Positions 1 through 6,315 of a stretch of DNA of 27,828 nt are shown here, piece by piece. The position numbers were made by a program, and so were the translations under genes. A model generated the notes under the pieces. The model was not told where the DNA came from, searched no databases, and worked only from the letters and a program-made list of their open reading frames with translations. The stretch's first letter is position 1; each line of letters opens with the position of its first letter. Source of the stretch: a virus; IMG/VR virus record IMGVR_UViG_3300009419_000073, positions 1 to 27,828 of that record. One strand, written 5' to 3'.

Positions 1-273
1 AAAGACCCAAGTGAGGAAACCGACTTCTGGTTCATAGCACCTTATGTCTGTGAGGAAGGTGGTAGCTACGAGTATGGTGAGTCTTTCAGGCTCACTAAGG
101 CTGAGGAGTTCGCTATCAGATACAAGGACGATTACTTTGATGAAGATGATGTTTGGTATGGTATGAAAGGGTTCTTGTTCGACAAATGGGATAGTCTATC
201 CGACAGGCTAAGATTTATATTGGAATCGCTACCGAAATACAGTTGTGATTTGGATAGAAGTATGCTAAGATGA
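1..273 (+). CDS. Partial unknown protein (3' end only)
   Basis: An open frame runs from the first base of the window to a TGA at 271-273, giving the last 90 residues of a protein whose start lies outside. The visible part is acidic and rich in aromatics (for example ETDFWFIAPYV near the start and DDYFDEDDVWYG in the middle). I see no motif I recognise. The stop overlaps the next ATG in an ATGA arrangement, so it belongs to the same operon and is probably translationally coupled to the next gene. Function unknown. Confidence 0.7.
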   Translation, partial: KDPSEETDFWFIAPYVCEEGGSYEYGESFRLTKAEEFAIRYKDDYFDEDDVWYGMKGFLFDKWDSLSDRLRFILESLPKYSCDLDRSMLR

Positions 274-770
274 GAGGTAGTATGAAGGCTAATAAAAATG
301 ATGATGTGCTCAACCAGATTAGGGTTGCCAGAGCATACGAGAAGGTGGCACTAGCCAACGCTCGTAAGAGGGCACAGCAAATGGTGATAGATGAAACCGC
401 TGAGGCACACGAAGCAGTGATTGAAGCGGTCAGGCAAGCTCTAGCGTCAGGTCAGACAGCAAGGCAGATTGGATTTGCCTATGGTTCATCAGACCCAACG
501 ACAGCTAGGAAGCTGGTCAATGAAGCTATGCTAAGTGATGACGGCGATACGCTCAATCCACACCCAGAGTGGAAGCTCTATAAAAATGATGATGGCAGTT
601 TCAATATCAAGGCTTACTCGCTTGGCGAGAGTGGCTTGAGTGGCTATGGTGTATTCACAATAGATGATGACGGAGAGAACTTCTCCTGTGTTGAAGGTGA
701 TATGTGGATTCAGGTTCAGCTATACAAGCTGGGCTACAAGGATACTGTATTGGAGGAGGCTCGTGGCTGA
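270..770 (+). CDS. Hypothetical protein with possible HTH segment
   Basis: 166 residues. The first half is helical and charged (residues about 5-60) and is followed by a segment containing SGQTARQIGFAYG and TTARKLVNEA, which looks like a helix-turn-helix of the resolvase/homeodomain-like type. The second half is a polar beta-rich domain of unknown kind. The start at 270 overlaps the upstream TGA (ATGA). A second ATG at 282 has AGAGG four bases upstream and is a realistic alternative start, giving 162 residues. DNA binding is inferred from the HTH-like segment only; no specific function can be assigned. Confidence 0.7.
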   Translation: MRGSMKANKNDDVLNQIRVARAYEKVALANARKRAQQMVIDETAEAHEAVIEAVRQALASGQTARQIGFAYGSSDPTTARKLVNEAMLSDDGDTLNPHPEWKLYKNDDGSFNIKAYSLGESGLSGYGVFTIDDDGENFSCVEGDMWIQVQLYKLGYKDTVLEEARG

Positions 771-1014
771 TGATAATTTTGATGAGGTTTGTGAACTGGT
801 TAGTAATCTTTCCGATTATTATTCTGACATCACTGGTCGCAACGTTGATTTGGGCGTTGATAGTGGTGGCGATATCTGGCTATCTGGTTATCGCACCTCT
901 GGTCGTGAGTATTTCCAAAGCGTTCAAGAAGCAGAGCGAAGGCTAGAGATTCTTTATCAGAACTATCTAACTGACAATGGGGATAACATAGACCCACTGG
1001 AGGGATATTGGTAG
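763..1014 (+). CDS. Small acidic hypothetical protein
   Basis: 83 residues from a GTG start at 763. I chose this start because GGAGGAG lies at 752-758, five bases upstream, and because it overlaps the previous stop by only 8 bases. The protein is acidic and soluble, with SGGDIWLSGYRTSGREY in the middle and a helical C-terminus (QEAERRLEILYQNYL). Longer versions of the frame starting at 664 would overlap the previous gene heavily and have no ribosome binding site. No family recognised. A shifted reading of the same DNA gives a hydrophobic peptide, which I consider a shadow. Confidence 0.65.
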   Translation: MADDNFDEVCELVSNLSDYYSDITGRNVDLGVDSGGDIWLSGYRTSGREYFQSVQEAERRLEILYQNYLTDNGDNIDPLEGYW

Positions 1015-1235
1015 GCATACTTAGTATAGCAATGTTTTTAGTTTGGCTACATTATTACAACATAAGAAAGGAGACCATTGAGAGCGAAATTACCGAAGCT
1101 GACACTGGATACGAAACAGATGAAGGCAGTAGAGAAGACTATCTCAGAGCCTACCAGAGCGACTCTCAACGCCAGCCTTATGGGGACGGGCAAGACTTTG
1201 ATGGCTACCGAGACAGCCTTAGGGCTTGGGACTAA
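1008..1235 (+). CDS. Possible small membrane protein overlapping the helicase gene
   Basis: 75 residues from a TTG at 1008 preceded by GGAGGG at 1000-1005. Residues 2-17 (VGILSIAMFLVWLHYY) form one membrane helix, followed by a long, very acidic and polar tail. The first 70 bases fill the gap between the previous gene and the helicase gene, but the last 158 bases run out of frame through the helicase N-terminus, including its Walker A region. The good ribosome binding site and the membrane segment argue for expression. The long overlap and low-complexity tail argue that at least the tail could be fortuitous. Function unknown. Confidence 0.4.
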   Translation: MVGILSIAMFLVWLHYYNIRKETIESEITEADTGYETDEGSREDYLRAYQSDSQRQPYGDGQDFDGYRDSLRAWD

Positions 1236-2442
1236 GACTAACCTAATCATAGGTCCACTCAACACCTTCTGGGGTTGGCACGATACAATACAAAGGCAGA
1301 CAGACTACCAAGCTAATGGGCTACACAAGATTGACAGTAGCAAGAACGGACTCAAGCACCTGCGTAATCTCTACGAAGGGCAAGAGGGTTGGTATTTTAT
1401 TGGTCGTGAATACTTTAGGAGCAAGCAATGGGAAGGCTACAAACCAGACCTAGTTGTAGTGGACGAGTGCCACTTCGCACAGAACAGGCACAGCAAATCC
1501 TATCGAGCACTTATGAAGCTGAAGGCGGGATACAAACTGTCAATGAGTGGCACACCTTACGGCAATAAGTTCGAGGGATTCTGGGCAGTGAGTCGTTGGC
1601 TATGGCCTGACCTAATACCAAAATCATTCTGGGCTTGGGCTTACGACTGGTGTGAAATGGGATACTCTCCGTTTACTAAGCACGAGATAGTTGGCGAGAA
1701 GGATGCTGGGAGGTTTGTTAGTGCCCTGCCTTCTTACGTCAGGCTTTACCCAGACAAAGAGATAGATGTTGTGGAAGAGATTAGGTATGTAGACCTAGCT
1801 CCATCACAGCGTAAGATATACGACAAGTTCGAGAAGGACTTGGTTGTGTGGCTCAAAGACAATCCACTAGTTGCTGAAGTGCCAGTTGCCGCAAGGATAA
1901 GGCTACGTCAGATTACCCTAGCAACACCTGTGATAAACGCTGAGGGCAACGTGGACTTTGATGATGAGTCTGTGAGCACCAAGTATAAAGCACTGATGGA
2001 AATCATTGAGGATAATCCAGATGAGCCAATGCTCTTATTGACAGACAGCCAGAAGTATGCCAGACTGGTGGCTCGTAGGCTGAATAAGAAGTCGGAGATT
2101 GCTTTCGAGTGGTCAGGTAAGGCCAACCAAAAACAGCGTGAGGAAGCCAAGCAGAAGTTCCTGAACGGACAGCTAAAGTATATCGTTGCGGTAATCCCTG
2201 CGATTGCTGAAGGCGTGGACGGACTACAAGATGTATGCTCAACAGTTGTGTGGCTTTCACACAGCGACAGCAATGTGCTAAACCAACAGGTGCTTGACCG
2301 CATCAGAAGGCGTGGTCAGCAGAAGCTAGTCAAGGTCTATGACATACTGGCAAGAGATACTTATGATGAGGGACAACTTAGCAACTTGGTTGAGAAGCAA
2401 CTAAATATGAACAGAACACTAAAGAAGGAGAAGAATGTCTAA
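1078..2442 (+). CDS. SF2 (SNF2-like) DNA helicase/ATPase
   Basis: 454 residues from a TTG at 1078 with AAAGGAG just upstream. The protein shows a complete SF2 motor: motif I LMGTGKT (34-40), motif II VVVDECHF (126-133), motif III SMSGTP (155-160), and a second RecA lobe ending in motif VI QVLDRIRRRGQ (404-414). The VVWLSHSDSN and QVLDRIRRRGQ pattern is typical of phage SNF2-type helicases rather than DEAD-box RNA helicases. It probably unwinds or remodels DNA during replication or recombination. No nuclease or DNA-binding extra domain is visible. It overlaps the next short ORF by 8 bases, consistent with operon expression. The family call is firm; the precise role is inference. Confidence 0.93.
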   Translation: MRAKLPKLTLDTKQMKAVEKTISEPTRATLNASLMGTGKTLMATETALGLGTKTNLIIGPLNTFWGWHDTIQRQTDYQANGLHKIDSSKNGLKHLRNLYEGQEGWYFIGREYFRSKQWEGYKPDLVVVDECHFAQNRHSKSYRALMKLKAGYKLSMSGTPYGNKFEGFWAVSRWLWPDLIPKSFWAWAYDWCEMGYSPFTKHEIVGEKDAGRFVSALPSYVRLYPDKEIDVVEEIRYVDLAPSQRKIYDKFEKDLVVWLKDNPLVAEVPVAARIRLRQITLATPVINAEGNVDFDDESVSTKYKALMEIIEDNPDEPMLLLTDSQKYARLVARRLNKKSEIAFEWSGKANQKQREEAKQKFLNGQLKYIVAVIPAIAEGVDGLQDVCSTVVWLSHSDSNVLNQQVLDRIRRRGQQKLVKVYDILARDTYDEGQLSNLVEKQLNMNRTLKKEKNV

Positions 2443-2503
2443 GATGAATGAAGAATGGCTCAAAGAGAATTACCCACCAATACCACCAGAGGAGGACAAA
2501 TGA
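2435..2503 (+). CDS. 22-residue coupled mini-ORF
   Basis: Starts at ATG 2435 with AAGGAG at 2425-2430 and stops at 2501-2503, sharing ATGA with the next gene. The peptide is polar, with NYPPIPPEEDK at its C-terminus, and is too short for a folded domain. Its position, good ribosome binding site and stop-start overlaps at both ends suggest that it is translated, perhaps only to carry ribosomes from the helicase gene to the next one. A second in-frame ATG follows three codons in. No function can be assigned. Confidence 0.5.
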   Translation: MSKMNEEWLKENYPPIPPEEDK

Positions 2504-2724
2504 TTGACATTGCGGAAGTAGAGAAGTATCTAGAATGGAAACGAGACAAGGAGCTTTACCCACCACGCTGGACACCAGAGGATTATGTTGAACACGTTCT
2601 GAATACAGAAGCTAGGGAAAAGTTGCAGAGAGTTTACGATATCTTCAACGAGCAAGACCCAGGATTTCTAACCGAGAACACTAACGCACTGGTTGATATG
2701 ATTGAGGAGGCACTAAATGCTTGA
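2500..2724 (+). CDS. Small acidic hypothetical protein
   Basis: 74 residues. I chose ATG 2500 because GAGGAGG lies at 2488-2494 and the ATG overlaps the stop of the preceding mini-ORF. An upstream ATG at 2455 in the same frame would run across that mini-ORF and has no ribosome binding site. The protein is mainly helical and acidic (EVEKYLEWKRDKELYPPRW; LVDMIEEALNA at the end). I do not recognise a family. It overlaps the following DUF1599 gene by 8 bases, so they are probably translated together. Confidence 0.75.
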   Translation: MIDIAEVEKYLEWKRDKELYPPRWTPEDYVEHVLNTEAREKLQRVYDIFNEQDPGFLTENTNALVDMIEEALNA

Positions 2725-3064
2725 TGACTACGACTTCTTTGCAAAGCTCAGCCAAGTTACACCAAACCCCAACCCATCCTTTGACTCCGTTGTGCGAGGA
2801 TACTTTGATTACAATGCTGAGCTACTGCTACAAAAGCACAGGGACTACGGACCACGCAACATTGCTGATGCCCCAGGAGGAGCAATCAACGGACTGCGAG
2901 TGCGGATGCACGATAAGATGGCACGCATAAACCACTTAGTGGATAGGAATCAGACCGCTGTGAATGAACCACTGCGGGATAGTTTTATGGACCTAGCTAA
3001 CTACGCAATGATTGGTTTGCTGGTGGTTGATGGAAAGTGGCCTACAAGTGAAACAAATCTATAA
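2717..3064 (+). CDS. DUF1599 / nucleotide modification associated domain 1 protein
   Basis: 115 residues, ATG 2717 with GAGGAGG six bases upstream. The pattern LLQKHRDYGPRNI (38-49), GLRVRMHDKMARINHL (59-74) and RDSFMDLANYAMIGLL (87-102) matches my memory of the DUF1599/Nmad1 family: an all-helical, MazG-like fold with acidic metal ligands and a conserved K-x2-DYG. The family occurs in phages and is linked by comparative genomics to nucleotide or base modification. Here no base-modifying enzyme is visible nearby, so a general nucleotide-pool or phosphohydrolase-like role is as likely. The family call is good; the activity is inference. Confidence 0.8.
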   Translation: MLDDYDFFAKLSQVTPNPNPSFDSVVRGYFDYNAELLLQKHRDYGPRNIADAPGGAINGLRVRMHDKMARINHLVDRNQTAVNEPLRDSFMDLANYAMIGLLVVDGKWPTSETNL

Positions 3065-3161
3065 TCACTTCGTGCTTTACTGGACAATACCTTTGTCGGT
3101 AGGTGCTGTTATAATCGGTATGATTGCAAATTATTTTACAAAGGATAAAGATGGAAAATGA
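3048..3161 (+). CDS. 37-residue single-pass membrane peptide
   Basis: Starts at GTG 3048 inside the end of the DUF1599 gene and stops at 3159-3161. Residues 9-29 (VLYWTIPLSVGAVIIGMIAN) form one clean membrane helix, followed by a basic tail (TKDKDGK), so the C-terminus is probably cytoplasmic. The only ribosome binding site is a weak GGAAAG about 10 bases upstream. It fills what would otherwise be an 86-base gap in a very compact operon and overlaps the next ORF by 11 bases, which supports reality. Function unknown; small membrane peptides of this kind are common in actinophages. Confidence 0.5.
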   Translation: MKQIYNHFVLYWTIPLSVGAVIIGMIANYFTKDKDGK

Positions 3162-3282
3162 GATAGACCTAGAGACTAGGCTGGAACTATTGGACATAGG
3201 CATAGAAGCAATTAGAAAAGAAATAGTTCGACTTGAAAAAGATATGGAGGAGTTCGCAGATAAATATGGAATTACAAAATGA
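3151..3282 (+). CDS. 43-residue coiled-coil peptide
   Basis: ATG 3151 to TGA 3280-3282, with AAGGAT about 7 bases upstream. The peptide is almost entirely a charged amphipathic helix: LETRLELLDIGIEAIRKEIV followed by RLEKDMEEFADKYG. The heptad spacing of Leu/Ile suggests a short coiled coil. It overlaps the membrane peptide before it and the membrane protein after it, so the three may act together at the membrane, but that is guesswork from position. Confidence 0.55.
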   Translation: MENEIDLETRLELLDIGIEAIRKEIVRLEKDMEEFADKYGITK

Positions 3283-3814
3283 AGTAAACGGATTTTATAG
3301 TATTCAAGAACCAGAGAAAGTTATCTATGATGAGAAGGAGCACAAGTATATGAGTGAAGAAATCAAACCTGAAAACAATTATAATGGCACAAGAATAAAC
3401 CCTGATGCAATTCCAGTTCTAGCAACAGCGGTTATCTTGGTTGGGTTGCTAATGGTTAGCTCCTTCATAGTATCCTTCACTGGTATCTATGATGTATCAG
3501 AGTGGACTGGAATCCCACAGGTTATTCAGTGGCTACCTGCTGTGTTCATAGATGCCGCAATTCTAGCCTACACTATTTCACTGGTCGTGTTCAAGGCTAG
3601 AGGTGAATCAACTTGGAGAACAATGCTAGGCCTTATTGCCTTCGCTGGTATCTCTGTGGTGGCAAACATTGCACACACACTTTCATTCTGGAATGGTGAG
3701 CTTACAGACTTTAGGGCTTGGATTGGTGTGCTAATCACAGCTGCAGCTCCTGTCGCTGTGCTACTTGCAGCTGAAGAAATTACTCGCCTAGCATTTGAAG
3801 CTCCCAAGAAGTGA
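3266..3814 (+). CDS. DUF2637-like four-helix membrane protein
   Basis: 182 residues from ATG 3266. A polar N-terminal region of about 50 residues is followed by four membrane helices: VLATAVILVGLLMVSSFIV, WLPAVFIDAAILAYTISLVV, LGLIAFAGISVVANIAHTL and AWIGVLITAAAPVAVLLAAE. The second helix with PAVFIDAAI and the third ending in SVVANIAHTL match the pattern of DUF2637 proteins, found in actinobacterial plasmids (Spd-like transfer proteins) and actinophages. GGAGGAG lies 13 bases before 3266. ATG 3350 has AAGGAG at the ideal nine bases and would give a 154-residue protein that still holds all four helices, so the start is open. Role in the phage unknown. Confidence 0.72.
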   Translation: MELQNEVNGFYSIQEPEKVIYDEKEHKYMSEEIKPENNYNGTRINPDAIPVLATAVILVGLLMVSSFIVSFTGIYDVSEWTGIPQVIQWLPAVFIDAAILAYTISLVVFKARGESTWRTMLGLIAFAGISVVANIAHTLSFWNGELTDFRAWIGVLITAAAPVAVLLAAEEITRLAFEAPKK

Positions 3815-4335
3815 CGGAATACCAATGGGAAGAAGCTGAGAAGCATAATCCTTGGGGTAAGAAAAGAGTAAGAGGTTCTCATTGCTCTAAGGGGCATGAG
3901 TTCAATGAAGAAAATACTTTCATTCGTGCTTATGACAATGCAAGAGTTTGCAGGGAATGTCGCAAGCAATATGCAAGGGAGAAGTATCAAAGAAACAAGG
4001 TAAAAAATGGTGGCGTTGCAAGACCAAAGAAAGAAAAGAATCAAGTATTTGAGATTCCAGAAAGCGTGTTGCTACTTGACAATTCTCAAGAACTATGGTA
4101 CAATCTTCAGAAGGGTATAAACAAAACAGCACCATCAAACATACCTTGCATCTTAGAACCGAATCTTTACATTGACAATCCAGAAAATGTAAGCGAAGAG
4201 CAAGCAGAAATTCTTTGCTCTGGTTGCCCACTACTCAAGCAGTGCTACGACTTTGCGGTTGCTAGCAGGCAGGAGTGGGGCATCTGGGGTGGGATAAACT
4301 TTACTAAGGAGGAAATGATTTATGAGCTTGACTGA
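3811..4335 (+). CDS. WhiB-family Fe-S regulator with N-terminal zinc ribbon
   Basis: 174 residues from GTG 3811 (GTGA overlap with the previous stop). Residues 22-60 hold CSKGHEF...VCRECRK followed by a basic helix, a treble-clef/zinc-ribbon module like the front part of many phage HNH proteins but without an HNH site. The C-terminal half is a WhiB domain: a first Cys in PCILEP, 22 residues later CSGCPLLKQC (C-x2-C-x5-C), then GIWGG. All four cluster cysteines and the GIWGG turn are present, so it should bind a 4Fe-4S cluster and contact the host sigma factor SigA region 4, as known for WhiB proteins. It probably alters host or phage transcription. The fusion is unusual. Confidence 0.88.
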   Translation: MTEYQWEEAEKHNPWGKKRVRGSHCSKGHEFNEENTFIRAYDNARVCRECRKQYAREKYQRNKVKNGGVARPKKEKNQVFEIPESVLLLDNSQELWYNLQKGINKTAPSNIPCILEPNLYIDNPENVSEEQAEILCSGCPLLKQCYDFAVASRQEWGIWGGINFTKEEMIYELD

Positions 4336-5023
4336 TACTGAGGTCAAAGACTTTACTGTGAGTCTATTCACACAGAAGTCTGAGAGAGACCTGCAAAGAA
4401 AAGTTGGAGCAAGTAATATATCAGACCCTTGCACTAAGCACTTGGCAAAGGCTTTACTAAATGAGCCAGAGCCAGAGATTAAGTATTGGTTAGGAGGCAA
4501 AATTGGAACTGCAATTCATTCTTTCATTGAGCACAGCATTGGTAATGGTGTTCATGCTAACGACTTTGATTTTGTTGTGGAAGATAAAATCACGCTTGGA
4601 GATATTGATGGCTACGGTGTCGTTAACTCTCGGCCTGACTTGGTTATTCCTAGTCGCAATCATCTGATTGACTGGAAGACCAGCTCAAGACCAAAGATAA
4701 AAAAGCTACAGAACTTAGTTGCTGGTCTCAAGAGTGATGAGGACAGCGAGAACACACTAAAGAAATACATAGGTCAAGTTCAACTCTATGCTTGGGGTCT
4801 AAATAACTCAGGCACTAAGATTGACAGAGCTAGCCTAGTGTTCATAAACAGAGACGGAACTTATGAGAACGACATCTGGGTCTATTCAGTAGACTATGAT
4901 GAGTCAATTGCACTAGCACTTTGGAATAGGGTAAAGTACCTATGGAAAGAACTTGAGGAAGGGCTACACCCAGACTCAATAGCACCACACCCACTGTGCT
5001 TTAAGTGCAACGTGGGCATTTAG
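4322..5023 (+). CDS. RecB/Cas4-like PD-(D/E)XK exonuclease
   Basis: 233 residues, ATG 4322 with AAGGAGG eight bases upstream. Nuclease motifs are in order: GTAIHSFIEH (62-71, the RecB-type His), RPDLVI (D106), LIDWKT (D117, K119) and YIGQVQLYAW (Q152, Y156). An N-terminal Cys at 37 (SDPCTKHLAKAL) and a C-terminal CFKC resemble the Fe-S ligands of Cas4/AddB nucleases, but the protein ends four residues after CFKC, so a fourth ligand is not visible. It likely resects DNA ends for recombination and sits directly upstream of a Sak4-like recombinase gene, a common phage pairing. Confidence 0.88.
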   Translation: MSLTDTEVKDFTVSLFTQKSERDLQRKVGASNISDPCTKHLAKALLNEPEPEIKYWLGGKIGTAIHSFIEHSIGNGVHANDFDFVVEDKITLGDIDGYGVVNSRPDLVIPSRNHLIDWKTSSRPKIKKLQNLVAGLKSDEDSENTLKKYIGQVQLYAWGLNNSGTKIDRASLVFINRDGTYENDIWVYSVDYDESIALALWNRVKYLWKELEEGLHPDSIAPHPLCFKCNVGI

Positions 5024-5035
5024 CGACACGCCCAA

Positions 5036-5060
5036 GATTCACCTAATTTTGTGGTGAATC
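5036..5060. promoter_or_regulatory. Perfect 8-bp inverted repeat (candidate operator)
   Basis: GATTCACC at 5036-5043 and GGTGAATC at 5053-5060 form a perfect inverted repeat with a 9-base spacer, in the gap between the nuclease and Sak4-like genes. The right arm overlaps the proposed -35 hexamer. There is no T-run after it, so it does not look like a terminator. The spacing of arm centres (17 bases) would suit a dimeric repressor, but no binding protein is identified. Confidence 0.5.
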
Positions 5061-5076
5061 AAATATGTGATAGAAT
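5049..5076 (+). promoter_or_regulatory. Candidate promoter for the Sak4-like gene
   Basis: TTGTGG at 5049-5054 and TAGAAT at 5071-5076 are separated by 16 bases. The -10 matches the sigma70/SigA consensus at five of six positions; the -35 matches weakly. It lies 32 bases before the ATG at 5108 and overlaps the inverted repeat. The bases GATAGAAT here recur before several late genes. Confidence 0.45.
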
Positions 5077-5107
5077 GTCAAATACAAGGATGGAAGAAGG
5101 AGAAAAT

Positions 5108-5836
5108 ATGAGTAGCGAATTTCCAGAGCTAAGCTTTGCAAAGTTTATTCACAAAGCAGAAGCTCTAAACGCACCAAAGAGTATACTGATTTTTGCTGAT
5201 GCTGGCAGAGGTAAGACTTGGCTAGCCGCATCTGCAGCAGAGGTTGAAGGCATGGGTCCTGTGCTCTTGCTTGATGCCGAAGGTGGGGCATCTGCCATAG
5301 CACGAGACTGGAAGAATGTTGATGTGTTAAACATCTCAACACACGAGCAGTTTGTTGCAGTGACTGATGACTTGCTATCTAAACCTCATAAATACAAGAC
5401 TGTAATCATAGACACGATTGGTGTAGTAATGGACAGAGCAGAAAAGTATTTTGGGGAAAAACCAGAAAACCAAAACAATAAGTTTGGTCGCTGGGGTGAC
5501 TTGAAGAACTGGGCTAACAATGTATTCAGGTCTTTGCACTCAGCACCATTTACTTCGATTATCATAGCTCACTCACTTGATGACAAGGACGAAAACACTG
5601 GAGCAGTAAAGACAACTGCAATGCTTCCTGGTTCATTCAAGAGCACACTCCCAGGAATCCCTGACATTGTTGGTTATCTAACAGTTGAAGAGGTAGAGGG
5701 AGTACCACAGAGGGTGCTGATTGTAGCGCCATCTAACAGGTTGATTACTAAGAATAGATTCAATCTGCCAGCAAAAATAACACAACCATCCATGAAAAAA
5801 ATCATGGGTCTAATTAAAGAAGGAGGTACTAAGTAA
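5108..5836 (+). CDS. Sak4-like RecA-fold ATPase (ssDNA recombinase)
   Basis: 242 residues from ATG 5108, chosen because AAGGAG lies six bases upstream; an earlier in-frame ATG at 5051 lies in the promoter region. Walker A is FADAGRGKTWLA (29-40) and Walker B is TVIIDT (98-103, D102). The remaining IIIAHSLDD and PGIPDIVGYL segments fit phage RecA-like ATPases of the AAA_24/Sak4 type. These are single-domain recombinases that promote single-strand annealing or exchange with a cognate SSB. The next gene is an SSB-like DUF669 candidate and the previous gene a RecB-like nuclease, so the three form a likely recombination module. The family call is strong; biochemical activity is inferred. Confidence 0.85.
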   Translation: MSSEFPELSFAKFIHKAEALNAPKSILIFADAGRGKTWLAASAAEVEGMGPVLLLDAEGGASAIARDWKNVDVLNISTHEQFVAVTDDLLSKPHKYKTVIIDTIGVVMDRAEKYFGEKPENQNNKFGRWGDLKNWANNVFRSLHSAPFTSIIIAHSLDDKDENTGAVKTTAMLPGSFKSTLPGIPDIVGYLTVEEVEGVPQRVLIVAPSNRLITKNRFNLPAKITQPSMKKIMGLIKEGGTK

Positions 5837-6315
5837 TGAGTGGTATTAAAATTACAGGTATTACCGAAGACGCACTAGCAACATCATCTTCAAGTGGTGC
5901 ACCGATGTCAGCTATTCCAGCTGGTTCATATAACGCAACCATCTTTGATGTAAAGCAAGAGCAGGTGCGTTCAGGTCCTAACGAGGGAAAGCCAAGACTG
6001 AATGTTCAGTTTAGGATTTCGAATGGGCAGTACGAAAACCGTAGAGTGTTTGCTTACATTGCACTCTACGTGGCAGGTGACTTCTGGAAGACTCAGAGCT
6101 TCTTTAAGGCACTTGGCTATGACATGAAGTCTGGTGACTTTGAAGTCCCAGAAAACAACGAGCTTCTAGGTAAGCCAGTTGGTGTTCGTGTCAAGGTGGG
6201 GAAAGACCAGAACGGCGAGGATAGAAATGAAGTAGCTGGCTTTGATAAAGCAACTACAGATTCTTTGCTAGGTTCGCTTGGTGCAACTCCAGTTGTATCC
6301 GATGTCTGGGTCTAA
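5836..6315 (+). CDS. DUF669-like ssDNA-binding protein
   Basis: 159 residues. ATG 5836 overlaps the previous TAA, with AAGGAGG at 5820-5826. After a Ser/Ala-rich N-terminus, residues 27-110 are beta-rich: PAGSYNATIFDVKQEQVR, LNVQFRI, RRVFAYIAL, DFWKTQSFFKALGYD. This is followed by a second beta stretch, LGKPVGVRVKVGKDQNGED. This matches the DUF669 pattern of phage proteins that replace SSB and are usually encoded next to Sak4-type recombinases. It lacks a classical acidic SSB tail. A role in coating ssDNA for the adjacent Sak4-like protein and the primase is inferred from family and position. Confidence 0.75.
   Translation: MSGIKITGITEDALATSSSSGAPMSAIPAGSYNATIFDVKQEQVRSGPNEGKPRLNVQFRISNGQYENRRVFAYIALYVAGDFWKTQSFFKALGYDMKSGDFEVPENNELLGKPVGVRVKVGKDQNGEDRNEVAGFDKATTDSLLGSLGATPVVSDVWV

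Noticed and set aside
770-946. 58-codon hydrophobic ORF inside 763-1014
   Set aside because: Asp-rich codons (GAT) of the acidic gene read as Ile/Leu/Val in the shifted frame; the GTG gene at 763 has the better-placed ribosome binding site and protein-like composition.
5036-5060. Inverted repeat as an intrinsic terminator
   Set aside because: The stem is AT-balanced and followed by AAATATG, with no T-run on the + strand, and it overlaps a promoter-like -35.
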